From assembly GCA_000934455.1 (NCBI GenBank), contig KN882285.1, forward strand, positions 360,626-424,625: a stretch of DNA of 64,000 bases. The letters run 5' to 3'. This document shows positions 37,085 to 50,700 of the stretch, one piece after another (position 1 is the first letter of the stretch; each line of letters begins with the position of its first letter). The position numbers and the translations under genes were made by a program. The notes under the pieces were generated by a model, which was not told the origin of the DNA, did not search any database, and saw only the letters and a list, made by a program, of their open reading frames with translations. This stretch comes from Apostichopus parvimensis. Taxonomy: Eukaryota > Echinodermata > Holothuroidea > Aspidochirotida > Stichopodidae.

Positions 37085-37900
37085 ACGATAAACAGAACGT
37101 TATCTCGAAGTTCAAAAGATACAAAGACCAAAGGAAAGAGACACCAGGAAGAGTAATGTTGAAAATTTATGAGTGATGTTAGATTCAACAGACTGGAGTG
37201 TTCTTACAGATACGTGTGACACACTAGATGAAATGACACAAGTAGTATCATCTGACATCAATTTTACAACTGATATCTGCATCCCTTATAGGGCAATGTG
37301 ACACTCAGAAGTTATGAAGAGATTGCCAGCCGATGATAAGATCAAGCAGTTGGAGAAACGGAACACGCTACAGAGACAAATAAATAAGTTTGTGTTGAAG
37401 AGGAGAAATGAATACTTCCAAAAGGTAACAACAGACAAACAGTCTCTCTGGGATCTACTCAAATCAATACAGAAACCAGTTGACCAGCATAGAAACTTGG
37501 GAAATGATGAGTTTGGCCAAAAATGAAGTCAACACTTCGGACATTTTAATGAGCTTCGCGCGAAGATATTTCACGTATACTACCAGACCTATCAACTGCT
37601 GAACCATCAGTAATACAAGAGAAAGATGTAAAGAGAGAATTTGGACTTGTTTAGATAGGAATTGCGTCTGGTTTTGATCAAATTCCCTGGTGGGTGTACA
37701 AGTATTGCTGTGAAGAATTAGCTGGCGTATTCACTAATTTATATAATGTAAGTTTCAATGACAATTAAATGCCGTCCCTATGGAAACATGCTAAAACATC
37801 ACCTGTGCCTAAAATATCTATTCCAACCTTTGTAAACGATTTTAGACCAATTGACATGTCCAGTATTGGTTGTAACTGTATGCAAACATCGTATCACACG
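37085..37900 (+). pseudogene. LINE reverse-transcriptase remnant
   Basis: Upstream part: KRLPADDKIKQLEKRNTLQR and KRRNEYFQKVTTD, the linker between endonuclease and reverse transcriptase in CR1/L2-like LINEs. Then GIASGFDQIPWWVYKYCCEE and LAGVFTNLYN, followed by MPSLWKHAKTSPVPKISIPT and VNDFRPIDMSSIG, which is the start of the reverse-transcriptase domain (usually KASGPDGIP...PSLWK.A...P.PK...V.D.RPIS). Later catalytic blocks are missing. At least two stops interrupt the coding, and both ends are truncated. Orientation is plus. Confidence 0.75.
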
Positions 37901-40900
37901 GTGATAAAAATAAGTTTGCCTACAAAAAAAGCCGTGTCTTCCACAGATGCTATACCCAAGCTCGTACATTGTGTTGTTTGTAGTTTAAATCAGAGTGACA
38001 CAATAGTCAGCAAATAACCACGATGCAAAATGCATTGAGGTTTCGATGACTTCGATGCACTACACTTCTGCTTGTTAACCAGAAGTATCTGTTAGAATAT
38101 ATCAGAAGTATCTGTTAGAATATAAATGGCCAGAACCACTATTTTGATGTACAATTACACCATGGCATGATAAACACAGGTCAATATACAGTACGTGGCA
38201 ATACACACCTCCACCAAAAACAAGTATGAGAAGTATCCATGATTCCCATCGTTGGATATCATGTAATGGGGTTTTAGAGTTTGACCTCTGGTGACCTGAA
38301 ATGAGATTTGACCTGACAATCAACCGATTCTTGTACTCAATATGGCAACTCCATATACCATGTATGGAAAGGATCCATGATTTCTACCATGAGAAATCAT
38401 GTCTTCGAGGCTTCCTAAGCCTATACAGTACCTCACTGCTACTTTGAACTGCTGCTCGATTAGAGCGAATGCGTACATTTTCGGAATTATTTATGTGCTA
38501 TTACTACATTACACTGCCACAATGAAAGCGATATTTTACGCAATGAAAACCTGAGGTTGTAAGACCATCTATCTTCCAAAAATCCTACCAGCAACAACAG
38601 CAAACTTGTCTCAATACTCCTTAAATTGTTCTATACTTTTGCGAATGATGACTGATAGCCAGTAGGAAATTGCCTTAGAAATATTTAAGGAGATGTTTTA
38701 CCATCTTAAAGCAGCAATTTGCGTTGATTCTCGAGATTTTCCAATCCTAGGATATTATATGATACTATACCAATGAAGTAAACTAAGCTAACTGAAAAGT
38801 TTCAACTCAAAATATTCCCGAAAAGTGCAAAAAAATGACATTTTTCTGACATTCGTATTTTGAATCTTTGGCTTTGATACACTCCTCCCACTTATAGGAA
38901 CCTTGTCGGCCTGCGTGTGTGTATACTTTACTGCACTACTAATAGCGTACCGAAGCTGAGGGATTACCAATGAGTGAGTCTATTCTTAGCCCCAGGTCAT
39001 GATTGGTTGAATTTGAATTGGCGGTTTTGCAGTGCTGCATGTGATAAATACTGATCAGATGTGTCTGGGAGACACAAATGTCAGAATCGTATAACAGCCT
39101 TAATTACTTGCTAATTACCGTTCGCCGTGGGGTAAAAAATATGAGAAAGTCTTACTTTGGTCGTTTGTGATTGTATTATGATAAAAACTCAAAAATTGAG
39201 GAAAAATTGTGACTCAACGCAAAATGCTGCTTTAAGTGTTTTGTTATTCTGATTGGTTTTCTTCACGTTGTTGTGTTAACGAACCCTATTCTACCAAACC
39301 ATTGCTGGCCTACACAACATAAAATTGCTCACAGGCCTAGCCAGGTTTGTTCAAGTTGTCCCATAATCATAAACGTGATATAAGTCGAACGTAACTTTTA
39401 AGGACTATATATGCTGAAACTGCTAGAAGAAACTAGTAAAATTTAGATCGATAGCCGATCCAGACAATAGCTCGTAAACTCACTGCCAAACTAAGACTGC
39501 TTTACACAATTATATCGAACTGGTCTTAGTAAAAAATGTTACTAGACGAACTGTTAAGTTTCATACACGCTGCCTGGTCACACCAAAACTACATCCAACT
39601 TCAAATAAATACGACGGAAAACGTCCAATAGAACCGCTGTACACTTTTACGCTGTACACTTTTACGGATGCCCATAAGCTCATATCCAATTGCCAATAGC
39701 CTCCTATTCGTATGAGGCGTAACGCACATGTTATCTGATAGGCTGGTCGGTGGAGGTACAGTAGCTTATAAAAGAAAGTTTCCTTAATTTGGCGTCTGGT
39801 GAATCCAAATGACCTTTCACTTGAAAAAAAAATCTTGTACTGAACGTGTACAAACTACATACTAAGTATGAGATTCATTTGCTTTGTTAGTGTGACCAAC
39901 TTGTATTTCTTATGGGTGCACTCAGAAATGAGGTTTCGTTATCGTAAACATCAGGGTAGTGCACGAACGCATGATGGCACAAAAATAAATACAAACGTGG
40001 AAATAAATAAATAAGTAGTCCGAATACCAATGAATAAGGAGGTGGCATTTCATTCCAATTTTCCAAATGAGTGTGAGGCAGTAACTGAAATTTGGCTATC
40101 CCAATCCTGATCGTTGGCCCTCTTTAATACCTGAAAGGGTGTGAAGACTCGCGCAAAAAGATACGTCTAATGCCGGTAATCTGACCTACTTTCAAATGAG
40201 GTGTAACAGAAGTATAAGACACCACCATCGATCCCAGAAAATACACGAAGGTTGCTACCGTCGGCCAATACCCACAGCACAGTGTACAAACGATACAGCG
40301 ATGGATATCTCAGGTCCAGCTAAAGGTAAAAAGGTATGACGTTTCATTGCTGTCTGCATTTTGTAGCGACACGAAGAAAACGTCACTAACAAGCAACAGA
40401 AAGTTAACTTTTAGAGATGGCCGCACGCGGTTTGGGCGAGTCTTCAATGCCTTTAACATCGGATTCTGCAAAATGGATCGGTTTCTAGTCCAAAAGTCCA
40501 CCATGATAGCGGACACGAGTGGATCCCATAGTCATGTGTCATTTGAAGTTTTTCCTGAAAAAAACGTATTTGCAGGTAATGCATTTGGAGCCAATTATCA
40601 ATAACAGGAAATAGCACCCGAAAATCCCAAAGTAGCACCCGAAATGGATTTAAGGGGGCGATTTTTTCTCTCGAAAGTACCACCCGAAATTAACCCTGCC
40701 CAATTTACATATTTACCTCATTAAGTAGAGTAATACACACTAAGCAATGTTCAGAACAATGTACCACTACCAAACAGTAAAACAGCTTTCCAATCAACAA
40801 AAGTGACATGTTACCAAGGAGTACCGAATGACATGAATGCACTCGATTCGGTAGACATGTCAGATGTGTATGTCATCTATCTTCCACCTGGTTCGAAACT

Positions 40901-41276
40901 TTTCATGGCTAGAACCCTGCCAGGTATTTGTACATAGAAAATATAAATATCGATCATTATTAATTGATTTCTTAAAATATCAACAATATAATCAATATTA
41001 ATCCATTTTGTCAGGATCAGTGTGAGAAATTAATAAATTAGCAATTTGCCATATCGGTTCATATTGCCATAGTTCTAATATGTGACAGTAAAACAAGATT
41101 AACTGCCCATTTATTCATGGCTATCATGCCCGTTATATAATCGCTTCGCCACCTCAATAGAAATTTCTCTGATGGAGCAGGACATCATGTAATCAGTGTT
41201 TTTAGGTGGTAATGTTGAATGTTCATGCAACAGCCTATTGTATAGACATTCAGTTTTGTTTGTTATGGTTTTTTAG
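37901..41276. other. No recognisable gene; short tandem duplication
   Basis: Non-coding by eye. AGAAGTATCTGTTAGAATAT is repeated back to back near 38083-38122. Other open frames show no family motif. Confidence 0.45.
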
Positions 41277-41659
41277 ATGCTATGGAAGCATAGACTGCAG
41301 TACAAATTCCAGAATAAGCGTAAGCGTGGGGACCTGAAGATTGAGGCTGTGTAGAAGAACAACTTGAAAGCAGAACGAAAGCCACGTTCGCCTCTACCTT
41401 CTGCGGTGGACCCCCCAACTTACTGGGGAATAAAAACTACCTCCCCAGTCGCCCTGCCTCGGAGGATGACTTCACCATAGCCACCCACATAGGGTGGCTG
41501 AATGCAGAAAAGAGAAGAAAACAACCAGATTATAAGACCGTGTCCTGCTCCATGACAAAGACCCTGGCAGACAGGAGAAAATGGATCATTTCATCCAAAC
41601 CCAAACCAACGTTGGATGAAATCCAGGCCAAATACCCCTGCTTATTTGACGAAGACCAG
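41277..41659 (+). pseudogene. SAMD3-like exon, second locus
   Basis: After TTTTTTAG the frame reads MLWKHRLQYKFQNKRKRGDL. One frame on it reads EDDFTIATHIGWLNAEKRRK, then MTKTLADRRKWIISSKPKPT and LDEIQAKYPCLFDEDQ, ending at a GTAATT donor. The order (basic K/R stretch, acidic linker, HI..L..E, T...RR.WI, YP.LFDE) follows the middle of animal SAMD3 and the SAMD3-like proteins common in invertebrates. The exon has one stop after IEAV and at least one frame change. The family matches the gene inside the 18.8 kb element, but this copy lies outside it. Confidence 0.6.
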
Positions 41660-44330
41660 GTAATTCAAATTTCTTGCTTGGCGGCTAAAGGGATCTAAGC
41701 AATTTTTCTGTCAAGAAGCATCCAATTCCTATTCATTGTGTCTTGCGACATTAATTTCACTTTTATGTTTCATATTAATTATCAATCTCAAGCTTCTCAG
41801 AGTCATTTGATATCTATACATGTATTAACTGCTGTATTTGCCAAGGCAGTAGCAATTAACTCACACTAGGCTATAACATTCACCAGTTCATATGTATAAA
41901 ACGATCAGAATGAAAATAGATCTTCAAACAAATATCGCTTTATTGCCACGTGACCTGGATGGTTCCCAGGGCAAGAGTTCACTGCCGATTCTACAGGAGC
42001 CACTTTGGTCTTTGGTAAAAATAAGAGGCTCCCATCCCGTCTTTGTTTTCTCCAACTCTCACTGGAGCTATTTCACTGCCCAGGAGAGCCAAGCGACACA
42101 CACCCTTGGTTTCGATTTCCTGCATTATTTTGTTTGTGTTACATTGCGATCTTGCAGCGGTTGCAAAACTGACGCGAGGTCAATGTTTCCATTTGTATAC
42201 CAGGAGCTCGGTTAGTGTGTGCAGTCCCATCCCGTCTGACCCAAAAATAATTACACTTGTGTGGAAGAGAAGAAGGACTTATTCAGGATTCAGGTTTGTG
42301 TTCCTTTTTAAATGAGTGCATTCCATAAGCTGTTAAGCACACACCAATCATGATTAATATAACTTCTCTGCCAAACCACTCAACTGTATCTTATTCATAC
42401 AGCGTTTTTTTCTGAAGCAAAAAGTAGCAGTGTATTCTCTCCTCAGCTGTCAAATAAACTCACTGGGCTCCTTAAGTTGTTAAAAGAAGTACTTAGTAAT
42501 GAATTTTTTTTTTATTACACAAGCAACTTTGGAGGCTGCATTACTTTCTATCCCTGGGCTATTTCAAGAACTGACCTGGCATATGACTATTCAGTGCCGA
42601 ATTTTTCTATCTAGAGTTCTAGACACGTACGTAATATTGGTAGTTATAGTCCATGGGGTTGTAACGGCCTATACAAGTACTACGTTTGGTCATAATCCCG
42701 TATGTATAGTGTATAGCCTACATTATACTCTCTCTGCAATCAATTTTATCGTAGGGGAAAATCACAATTTTGTAGGGGAAAGGAAGATTTTGCAGAGGAA
42801 AACGAAAAATGGTAGGGGGAATTGTATTCAAGTGCGTAGGGAGATGTAGGTAAATTGCGCATGTGTGGTAGGGAAAACAGCGTTTGTAGAGTGGCAGCCT
42901 TGATATAGACCAGGCCACTCCTGCATAGGCGTAGGCTAGTCTAGTTTAAATACCTAAAAATATCATTCAGATTATTTCGTTTCATCATGAGAAGGATCCA
43001 TAAACTTTAACACTTTTTTCAAGATAAGTAGAAAAAACTATCACACACTGAGAAAGTAGCATTGGATTTTTTTTCTCGGAAGATTGAAAATGGCCCGCTT
43101 GTTTTTGTGACATTTAAGGATCGAAAGTTTTGTAGTATAGGCCCTAGCCTAATTCATTAATTTGTAAAAAGATCCTGAAACTTTGGTATCATGCAGTACA
43201 AAAGGCGTAGGATGTTATGTCCTATATTCAGAAGCCTACTGGTGGAAATAGCAACGTTACGTATGTAACTTTATTCTGAAAGAAATTTAATCATTTATTA
43301 ATATTATGCCGATTTGAGAGGAAAAATAGGCCCACCAAGTTATCACATTTTTAAAAGCTGTTTCATCCATGTGATTTTTGTGGGGAAATGGTTTGAGATG
43401 AATAACAATGCTGATGAAGTGTCAGGTGTTTTCTTTTAACATTTGTTGGTGGATATCGGCAAGGGAAATTGCCTAATTTTGTCAATCGGATGTTTTGCTG
43501 TTATGGGTATGGCCGAGTAAAATATAAAAAAGTTTATCGTCCTAACTTTTCGGGAATGAGAGCAGGCTGGCCAGAAGAAGATTTTTGGTAATAAACGGGA
43601 AATAGCCTACGACTATTCGATATTGAAAAGTTGAATGTAAAAAACCATATGCGGCGGTAGAAGAATTCGGGCAGGGACGGGAAACTATATTTTGTATTTT
43701 GCTTAAACATCGGCCCGATCCTGGTATCAGTTGATCCCTACTGTATTCACTTACAAATTCCTCGTCTCTCTTTGGCGTGCGCCGTGAAAACACACCACAC
43801 ACTTGCATAAATTTGCCTATTAATTTCACACATAACACTTGTTGGTAAAAGGATAAAAAAATGCGATAATTTCTAAAAAATAAATGGTGTTCGTATTCCG
43901 AAACACCGATTAACAGTACAACTTACACCAGTGGGATATACCATTCGTTGCACAAGGTCAGCATTACAAAGCTTTGCCTACTGAATGAGTATTGTGAAGT
44001 TAGTGGGGAATCTTTACTATAAAGTAAGGATTAGCCTAGGCTGGTCTGTATAGCATAGGCCACAGGCGCTCGTACTCGTAGTTTGTACTAGCCTATACTA
44101 TAGTACTAGCTAGACCGAACTGTCTCGGTGCCGAGCTGTACGTGGGGATGATTTTGTCTGGGATGCCGAGATGTCCTTGACTTATTGGTGCCAAGTCTGC
44201 GGCCGAGTTGTCTGAACGCGGTTGGGATAGCCTACTCATTTAATTTCAAATTGTCTAGCTTATCAACACTATGCCTATCCCATTTACCCTTCAGCCTACG
44301 TCTATGGCAAGCCAAATGTTCAACAATAAA
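41660..44330. other. No confident gene; possible further SAMD3-like exon
   Basis: At about 41900-42060 a plus-strand frame reads MKIDLQTNIALLPRDLDGSQ and later LVKIRGSHPVFVFSNSHW, which faintly recalls the SAMD3 C-terminal region (LLLP..F...HP). It is too weak to annotate as coding. The rest is AT-rich. Confidence 0.3.
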
Positions 44331-44475
44331 AGAGTCAAAGATTATCGACCGATAATCCAAGATTTTCGACCAATAATCCAAGATGATCACGAGATAATCC
44401 AAGATTATCAAAATAACTTGGACTATCGACTGACAATACAAGATTGACGGTCGATAATCCAAGATTATCCCAAAA
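44331..44475. repeat. GATAATCCAAGATTATC palindrome array, left
   Basis: About seven units of a 17-bp near-palindrome: GATAATC, a CAA centre, then its complement GATTATC. Spacers are 4-6 bases and the usual pitch is 21 bp. Units are diverged. The array stops about 10 bp before the left end of the 18.8 kb element, and the same array type resumes right after its right end. Confidence 0.85.
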
Positions 44476-44601
44476 AATTGGTACACTCTAAAAACTGTTG
44501 GGTCATATTCGTGACCCAACCAGAGTCAGCCATCAGTTGACGCAAATAGGGTTGTGTCGTGTCTGGATTGACTCCGAAATGCGTCAAACTCATGTCCGAA
44601 A

Positions 44602-44643
44602 CCAATGATCCTGGGGAATAGTGTTTTCTGATTGGTCAATTGG
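44602..44643 (+). promoter_or_regulatory. CCAAT-box cluster before SAMD3-like gene
   Basis: CCAAT at 44602-44606 and two inverted copies (ATTGG) at 44631-44635 and 44639-44643 lie 100-140 bp upstream of the start codon at 44744 and inside the transposon end. This is usual spacing for CCAAT boxes in animal promoters. Function is inferred. Confidence 0.45.
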
Positions 44644-44743
44644 CCTATTCGTTCCCGGTCGGTAACTTAACTCGGTACGTATACGTAAATGCAGTGCGCC
44701 CGCGACTTTTCGTTCACTGAATACGACTAGCCTTGTGGAAGAA

Positions 44744-47700
44744 ATGGATTCCTTCGTGAAAGAAAAACTGGAAGAATGGGGCTTGATGAATGGGCTGACT
44801 CCTTTCAGGTATGGTTCCATATGATAGTCATTTTAGTATAGATTTGATTTTGATATTTGATTTGGCCCAAATTTGAGACTGAAAATTGAACTCGAAATTC
44901 GAAGCTGATGAACAGTCCCTGATTAGCCTAGCCTCATATTCGCTCGCTAACCTATAACGTTAGGCTATACTGGATCGTGCATGAGTGTTATGCCTGCAAA
45001 ATTGTGAACAAGTAAACAGTTACAAATCTTAATTAATCATGTCAATCATAGCTTATCTTCTGTCTAATCCGCATCCTACGTGTGTGATTTGCTACTCCGG
45101 TACATATTTGACTGGTTCAAATGGGCCTTTACATAAATTCTTATTTAAACCAGGATGTTACTGTTAGCCTAGGACCTAGGCCTACTGTAGTTACTGTAGT
45201 TATGCTAAGACTAAGAGTCCGGGCATAACTACACTACAGTAGGCTAAAAGTAACATGTAACAACCTACTTGGGACATTCCGGCCAACCTTCCCACTTTTA
45301 ACAAGTTTCTGAACTGTAGAAGTGCGAATGTGACTTGGCCTAGCCTAGCCTAGAGCCAGGTTAAATTTTCTGACACTTTCCAGAGCTTTCTCTCGTTGAG
45401 GGAAGTCCCACCCAACGTGGGGTATTCATTCAAATCATTTTATCATACGTTTCTAGTTTCCAAAATGTGGATGCAGTGCCGGGCCTGTATGAAAAATTTG
45501 GTAGATAATTTAGCTGAGATTGAAAATTGCAGTTTGAGATTCTCTCTGAATAAGGGAAACCCAAACCTATCTGGATGTTATGGCAATTTTTCTGGCAAAT
45601 TTTCCTCACCGAGTCTAAGGTGCGCGATTCCCACACTTTCCTCATTATTCCCGCAGAGAGGATAATGATAATCATTTGCGGGAAATTCCGTTTTTTTTTC
45701 TGCAACCAAAATTTACATATAAAACTACACATGGCAAATTGATACTTGTTTAAGATACAGAAAAATAACTACATCCATTAATCCCTTCCCAAAACATTAC
45801 GAATGACCACTATGTTTCTAGTTTTAGCTCGATGCAACTACATCAGGCTGCTGCCCTCATGTAGATACATTTAACTAGTTGATTTGGCAGATTTTACATG
45901 AAATCCTCCCTGCATATGGCCAGCTTTCATGTATGTGTTGACCAGTGTTGTGTGATCTAGTTCTAGAGTAGACTGACGTTACATTTTGTGAAATCACAAG
46001 CAGGAACTATCGAGGCAAAATTGAAATTATTGCAATTCACAGCGATTTTGTTAGCTACAGGTATGAGCTAGATGTAAATTATGTGGTAATTTGGAAGTAG
46101 TTACCTCAGGTTTATTTAATTGCTATCTCCGATTTGCAGTAGCTACTGTACATTAGCTGGCCCAAGCACTATGTTGGTTAGGCTAAATTCACTGTGTTCA
46201 GTATCTTCCATACCATATGCTAGTCCACATGTGTGTATTCAATCACTGTGGAATGTACCTGTGTGTGGATCATTACGATCCAAGCCTAGTTTAAATCAAT
46301 TCAGACTTAGCGGTGTGTGTGTATGTTGTATATCACGCTTGTTCATTAGCGTGATATCTCGAAAACTTTCCATGCTATAATGAAATTTTGTGGGGGGGGG
46401 GGGGAGGTCAAGTGATCTTGACACGTTTCCTCGTAAGGCTCGGTTACACTGTAGCGATAACGATAAAATAGTTTGGACTGCTGGCGTGGTCAGTGCCCGT
46501 CACACTATAGCGATAAAAACACATTTATTGTTATCGGATAGGAATATCGTTCATGTCAGACCCGCGCAATTGAGATTGCATTAGAGAGACTTTTATTGCT
46601 ACAGTGTGACCAAGTCTTAAGGCCATGCCGCTCGGTTTTGGCACACTGGCTCGCCAATCTGACTCGATAATTTCCCGATAATTTCACAGGAACCCCCTCA
46701 GTGGCTCTTAGATTACTGTAACACATCATGAAAATCATTCATCAACCTTCAGTAGTAGAATCTAGGCCAAAAACGTTGAATGATTTTTATCTAATTGACA
46801 CAGTGGCGCTAACATGCAATTGCACATTTTGTAACAATAGCTTCATATTAACATAACTTTAAAAAACTTTAACCATTTCACTCCAATATTTTGCATAAAA
46901 CCTTGAATAACTCCCAGGCTCGCCCCCACGCATTAATGCATAGTTAATGGGAATGTGGGATGGGTGGCAGGATGTGGGTGGGGTGTAGGCAGGTTGGACA
47001 GAATAAAAAGCCAAGCGGGTCCCACTGATTATGTTTATGTTTCAAGGAGAAATAAATGTAAAACGAGGGGGAACACAAGAGATTTTTTATTTGTTTATTT
47101 TTTCAAATATTTTACAGTTAAAGGGCAAAAACTTACCTGTCAGGTAAATATCAGTATAATTTTTCGTTAAAAATCAAAATGTTTTTATGGCAAACAATGA
47201 ACCGAACTGAATTAAAATCTGCCAACCTGTGGACAACCATTAACAAGTGAAAAGTTTCTTACATTGGTTAATTTGGGTTCCTTGCTTTAGCAAAAGGAAG
47301 CTATGCGTTCAACTTGGCGTGTGTGTCTGTGTGTGTGTGTGTGCGTCTGTGACACTTGCTTGGGTACGCTCTATCTCAATAAAGGAAAGTTGGATTTAGG
47401 CTAAACTTGGACTATAGATCCACCATATACAGAAGGTGTGCCTATTGTTTTTGGTGCCCACAAAGGTCACAATCAGGAAATCAAACTACATCTGAAAACA
47501 TCTCAAAGGTGAAATGGTCACATTATAAATAATTTGCTTATTTTGGGAGAAAACGGGAGAAAAAGAAAACGTTTGGTTTTGATGGTCGATTTGGATTTTA
47601 AAGGTACCTTCCGATCGAAAATGTCAATGGGTTGACCCTGGGTGACCTATGTGTGTAAAGTTATATGAGATCAAAGTGAATTTTCAGATATTTAATGCAA

Positions 47701-50700
47701 TAACTCCCAGTGCCAAGGTGTGACACGGTTAATATTTTGGGACAAGTTGCGAACGGTATAGGGGAATATTTTCAAACTTAACGGTCATGTGATCCGAGGT
47801 CACCAAAGGTCAATTAATGTTAAAAAATTCTTATTTTGTGGGGAGAAAATGGGCAAAGACAAAAATGTTTGAATTTGTACAGTTTTGATGCTATATTCAG
47901 GTCTCACCAATCAAAAATGTCAATAAGTTGACCCCGGGTGTGTGAAGTTACACGAGATCAAAGTTAATTTTCAGACATTTAATGCAATAACTCCCTATGC
48001 CAAGGTGTGACAAGGTTGATATTTTGGGACAAGTTGTGAACGGTATAGGGGAATATTTCTAAACTTAACGGTCATGTGATCCGAAGTCACCAAAGGTCAA
48101 TTAATGTTCAAAAACTAGTATTTAGGGGGGAGAAAATGGGCAAAGAAAAAAATGTTTGAATTTTTACAGTTTTGATGCTATATTCAGGTCTCACTGATCA
48201 TAAATGACCCCGGGTGACCTGTGTGTGTGAAGTTATACAAGGTCAAAGTTAATTTTCAGACATTTAATGCAATAACTCCCAGTGCCAAGGTTGATATTTT
48301 GGGACAAGTTGCGGACGGGATAGGGGAATATTTCAAACTTAACGGTCATGTCACCAGAGGTCATTCAAGTAGTAATTATATTTCAAGGGGTGTGACATGC
48401 AGTGCAGGGGTTTAGGCAGCCAGCCAAGCTTCACGCAGCCTGTCTGGCAAAAGACGGCTCAATTTTTTCCTGCACAGCTTTCAAAATGAACACAAAGTGT
48501 ACAGTATGTGCGGGACTGAGGGTTTCACGCGATCAGCATAGCCACTCCTCTAATATAGACGCCCGCATATCATACATTCCTGCCTCAGAGTCTGGTGACA
48601 TGTTCCCCCTCCCCCCATCTGTTGATGCTCACAATAGAAGTATTGGCACATCTTCACATGTCATTTCTTTTTATTTCGCAGAAAACTGCATTGACGAAGA
48701 CAGTTCCATGTTACTTGATGCCCCCAGACCATGAAGGAGCTGATCCAACCTCTCGGACCCCGGATGAAAGCACTCCGGAAGATCGCCGAGCTGGGATCCC
48801 CTGACATGGTATGTGCATGATCATCACTAGATATACTTGACAATTTAGCGAGATGGGCTTCCTTTGTTTAAAATGTGGTAATTTCTTATTCGGTGACAGT
48901 AAGGTTTTAATATGGCATCTCAAGAATATTCATTCTCTTGTGAATGGGAGATATTTTTCGGGACCGATCACTTGCATGCAGGATGGATGTATGACAACTT
49001 TCAAGGATCATGTGTCGACATTCAAAACTCATGTGGACAAAAAAGCATGACACAGAAGATCCTGCGGTGCCCCAATTTCATGATGAGGGTGGGTTGCATG
49101 CTGGCAACGGAGACGTTCTGTATCAATCAAACGATGAGCCTGGGTACCAGGATGAACAGGCTATTGGAGTAATGGAACCTATAGAACTTTGGGATGATTT
49201 CGACAAAGCAGAAATAGAGCAGAGGATAGCCATTCTTCTTGCAAAACTGCTTGGCTCCAGTAGTGTTGTCCAGTCAACAATTGATGGTGTTGTTGAACAA
49301 ACATCAGGTTTGTTGGATGATGTTGTTGGCTTTCTGAAGGACAGAAGTCGTCGGTTTGCAGAGACAAACGGGATTGTACTGAATGAAGCGTCTTTCCTTT
49401 CTCTGATGGAGGACTTTTGAGAAATGTGAAAAAAATTTGCACAAGTTCAAAGGAGACTACCTGAGAAGGAAGTACTGTGCAGAGAGTTGCTTCTTCCTAT
49501 CACCCAAAGAGATCGCTACTGCAAGAGCTTTCTACCAAAGAAACAATAGGTAGACTGGTAATGTGTCTCAGGTGTTAAAAGATGTCACTTTTCAGTATGT
49601 GCCCATCGGGCCATTGATGAAACTTGTTCTGGAAAATAGGTGCTTCATCGAGAATATAGAATCGCATGAACCCAGCTGCGATGGCTTAAAGAGGTCCCGG
49701 ACTTTCAGGGTGGGGAGTACAGTCGGCAGAATCTATTTTGCAGGTCCAGGAAAAACATTCAACTGCTACTGTACATCGATGATTTCGAGGTTACAAACCC
49801 ATTGACAACCGGGTTGCAGAAATCACTACCGTGAATGACTTGCTGGACTATAACGTTCTTCAGCTGAACCAGAGTGGACCACAAGCTGATGCTGTCTACT
49901 GTGTCGCACAAGATATAAGGTTTAGGCGAGTGTATGTACTGTACACACCAGTAAGGGATCCCACTCGCATGTGATTCAACAATCTGGCTTGTCCTATCAT
50001 TTTAAATGGGCCTGTGGTGTCAATCCCCATAGATGAACATGACCAAAATGGAAACAATGATTCTTTCTTTGAAATAGACGATCAGTTCTGTAGTCCTGCT
50101 ACTGTACTGTGAGCGCCCCCTCTATGATCATCCCTCCCCCTTCTACACATACATTGATTCAATTTAGTTGCAGCAATTTAGCCCGTATGCTCAAGATTTG
50201 CCCGATATTGCTACCTAATCATTCAATAATTAATACACAGGGAAAAAAACCCAATTCACATGTGTGACTCTGGCACGAAACCGAATAAACACACAAAAAT
50301 AGCATGACATACACAGAAGCACCCTTCTACATCAAGCCCATCTCACCCAAGAGAACATCTTCCAAATGTTTACCTCGTTCCCTGGGATGGTGGTCAGTAA
50401 CCCCCGGTCAAATTGAGTCTCGGCACCCGGACAAAAAATTGGGAGAACTCTGCATAGTGTGATGTAGGCAGTAGGCCTGAGGATGTTCACCTTAGTAGAC
50501 TTAACTGGTTGTCCAATGTCCAGTAGCCCAAATACTTTGATGGTCCTGCGATGACAGTATCCCCCAATATGCAGGAATGTGGCCCACGTCTGGGGGCACG
50601 AGGGAATGCCAATGTCCTGGCACTCCTGTTATTTCAGGAAAATGTAGAAATTGGCTGCCATGATTGAAATTGTACTTTTGCATCTAAACCAGGTATACTG

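Noticed and set aside
48221-48415. Short frame across the 287-bp repeats as coding
   Set aside because: It depends on one repeat copy, lacks splice sites and is not open in the sister copies.
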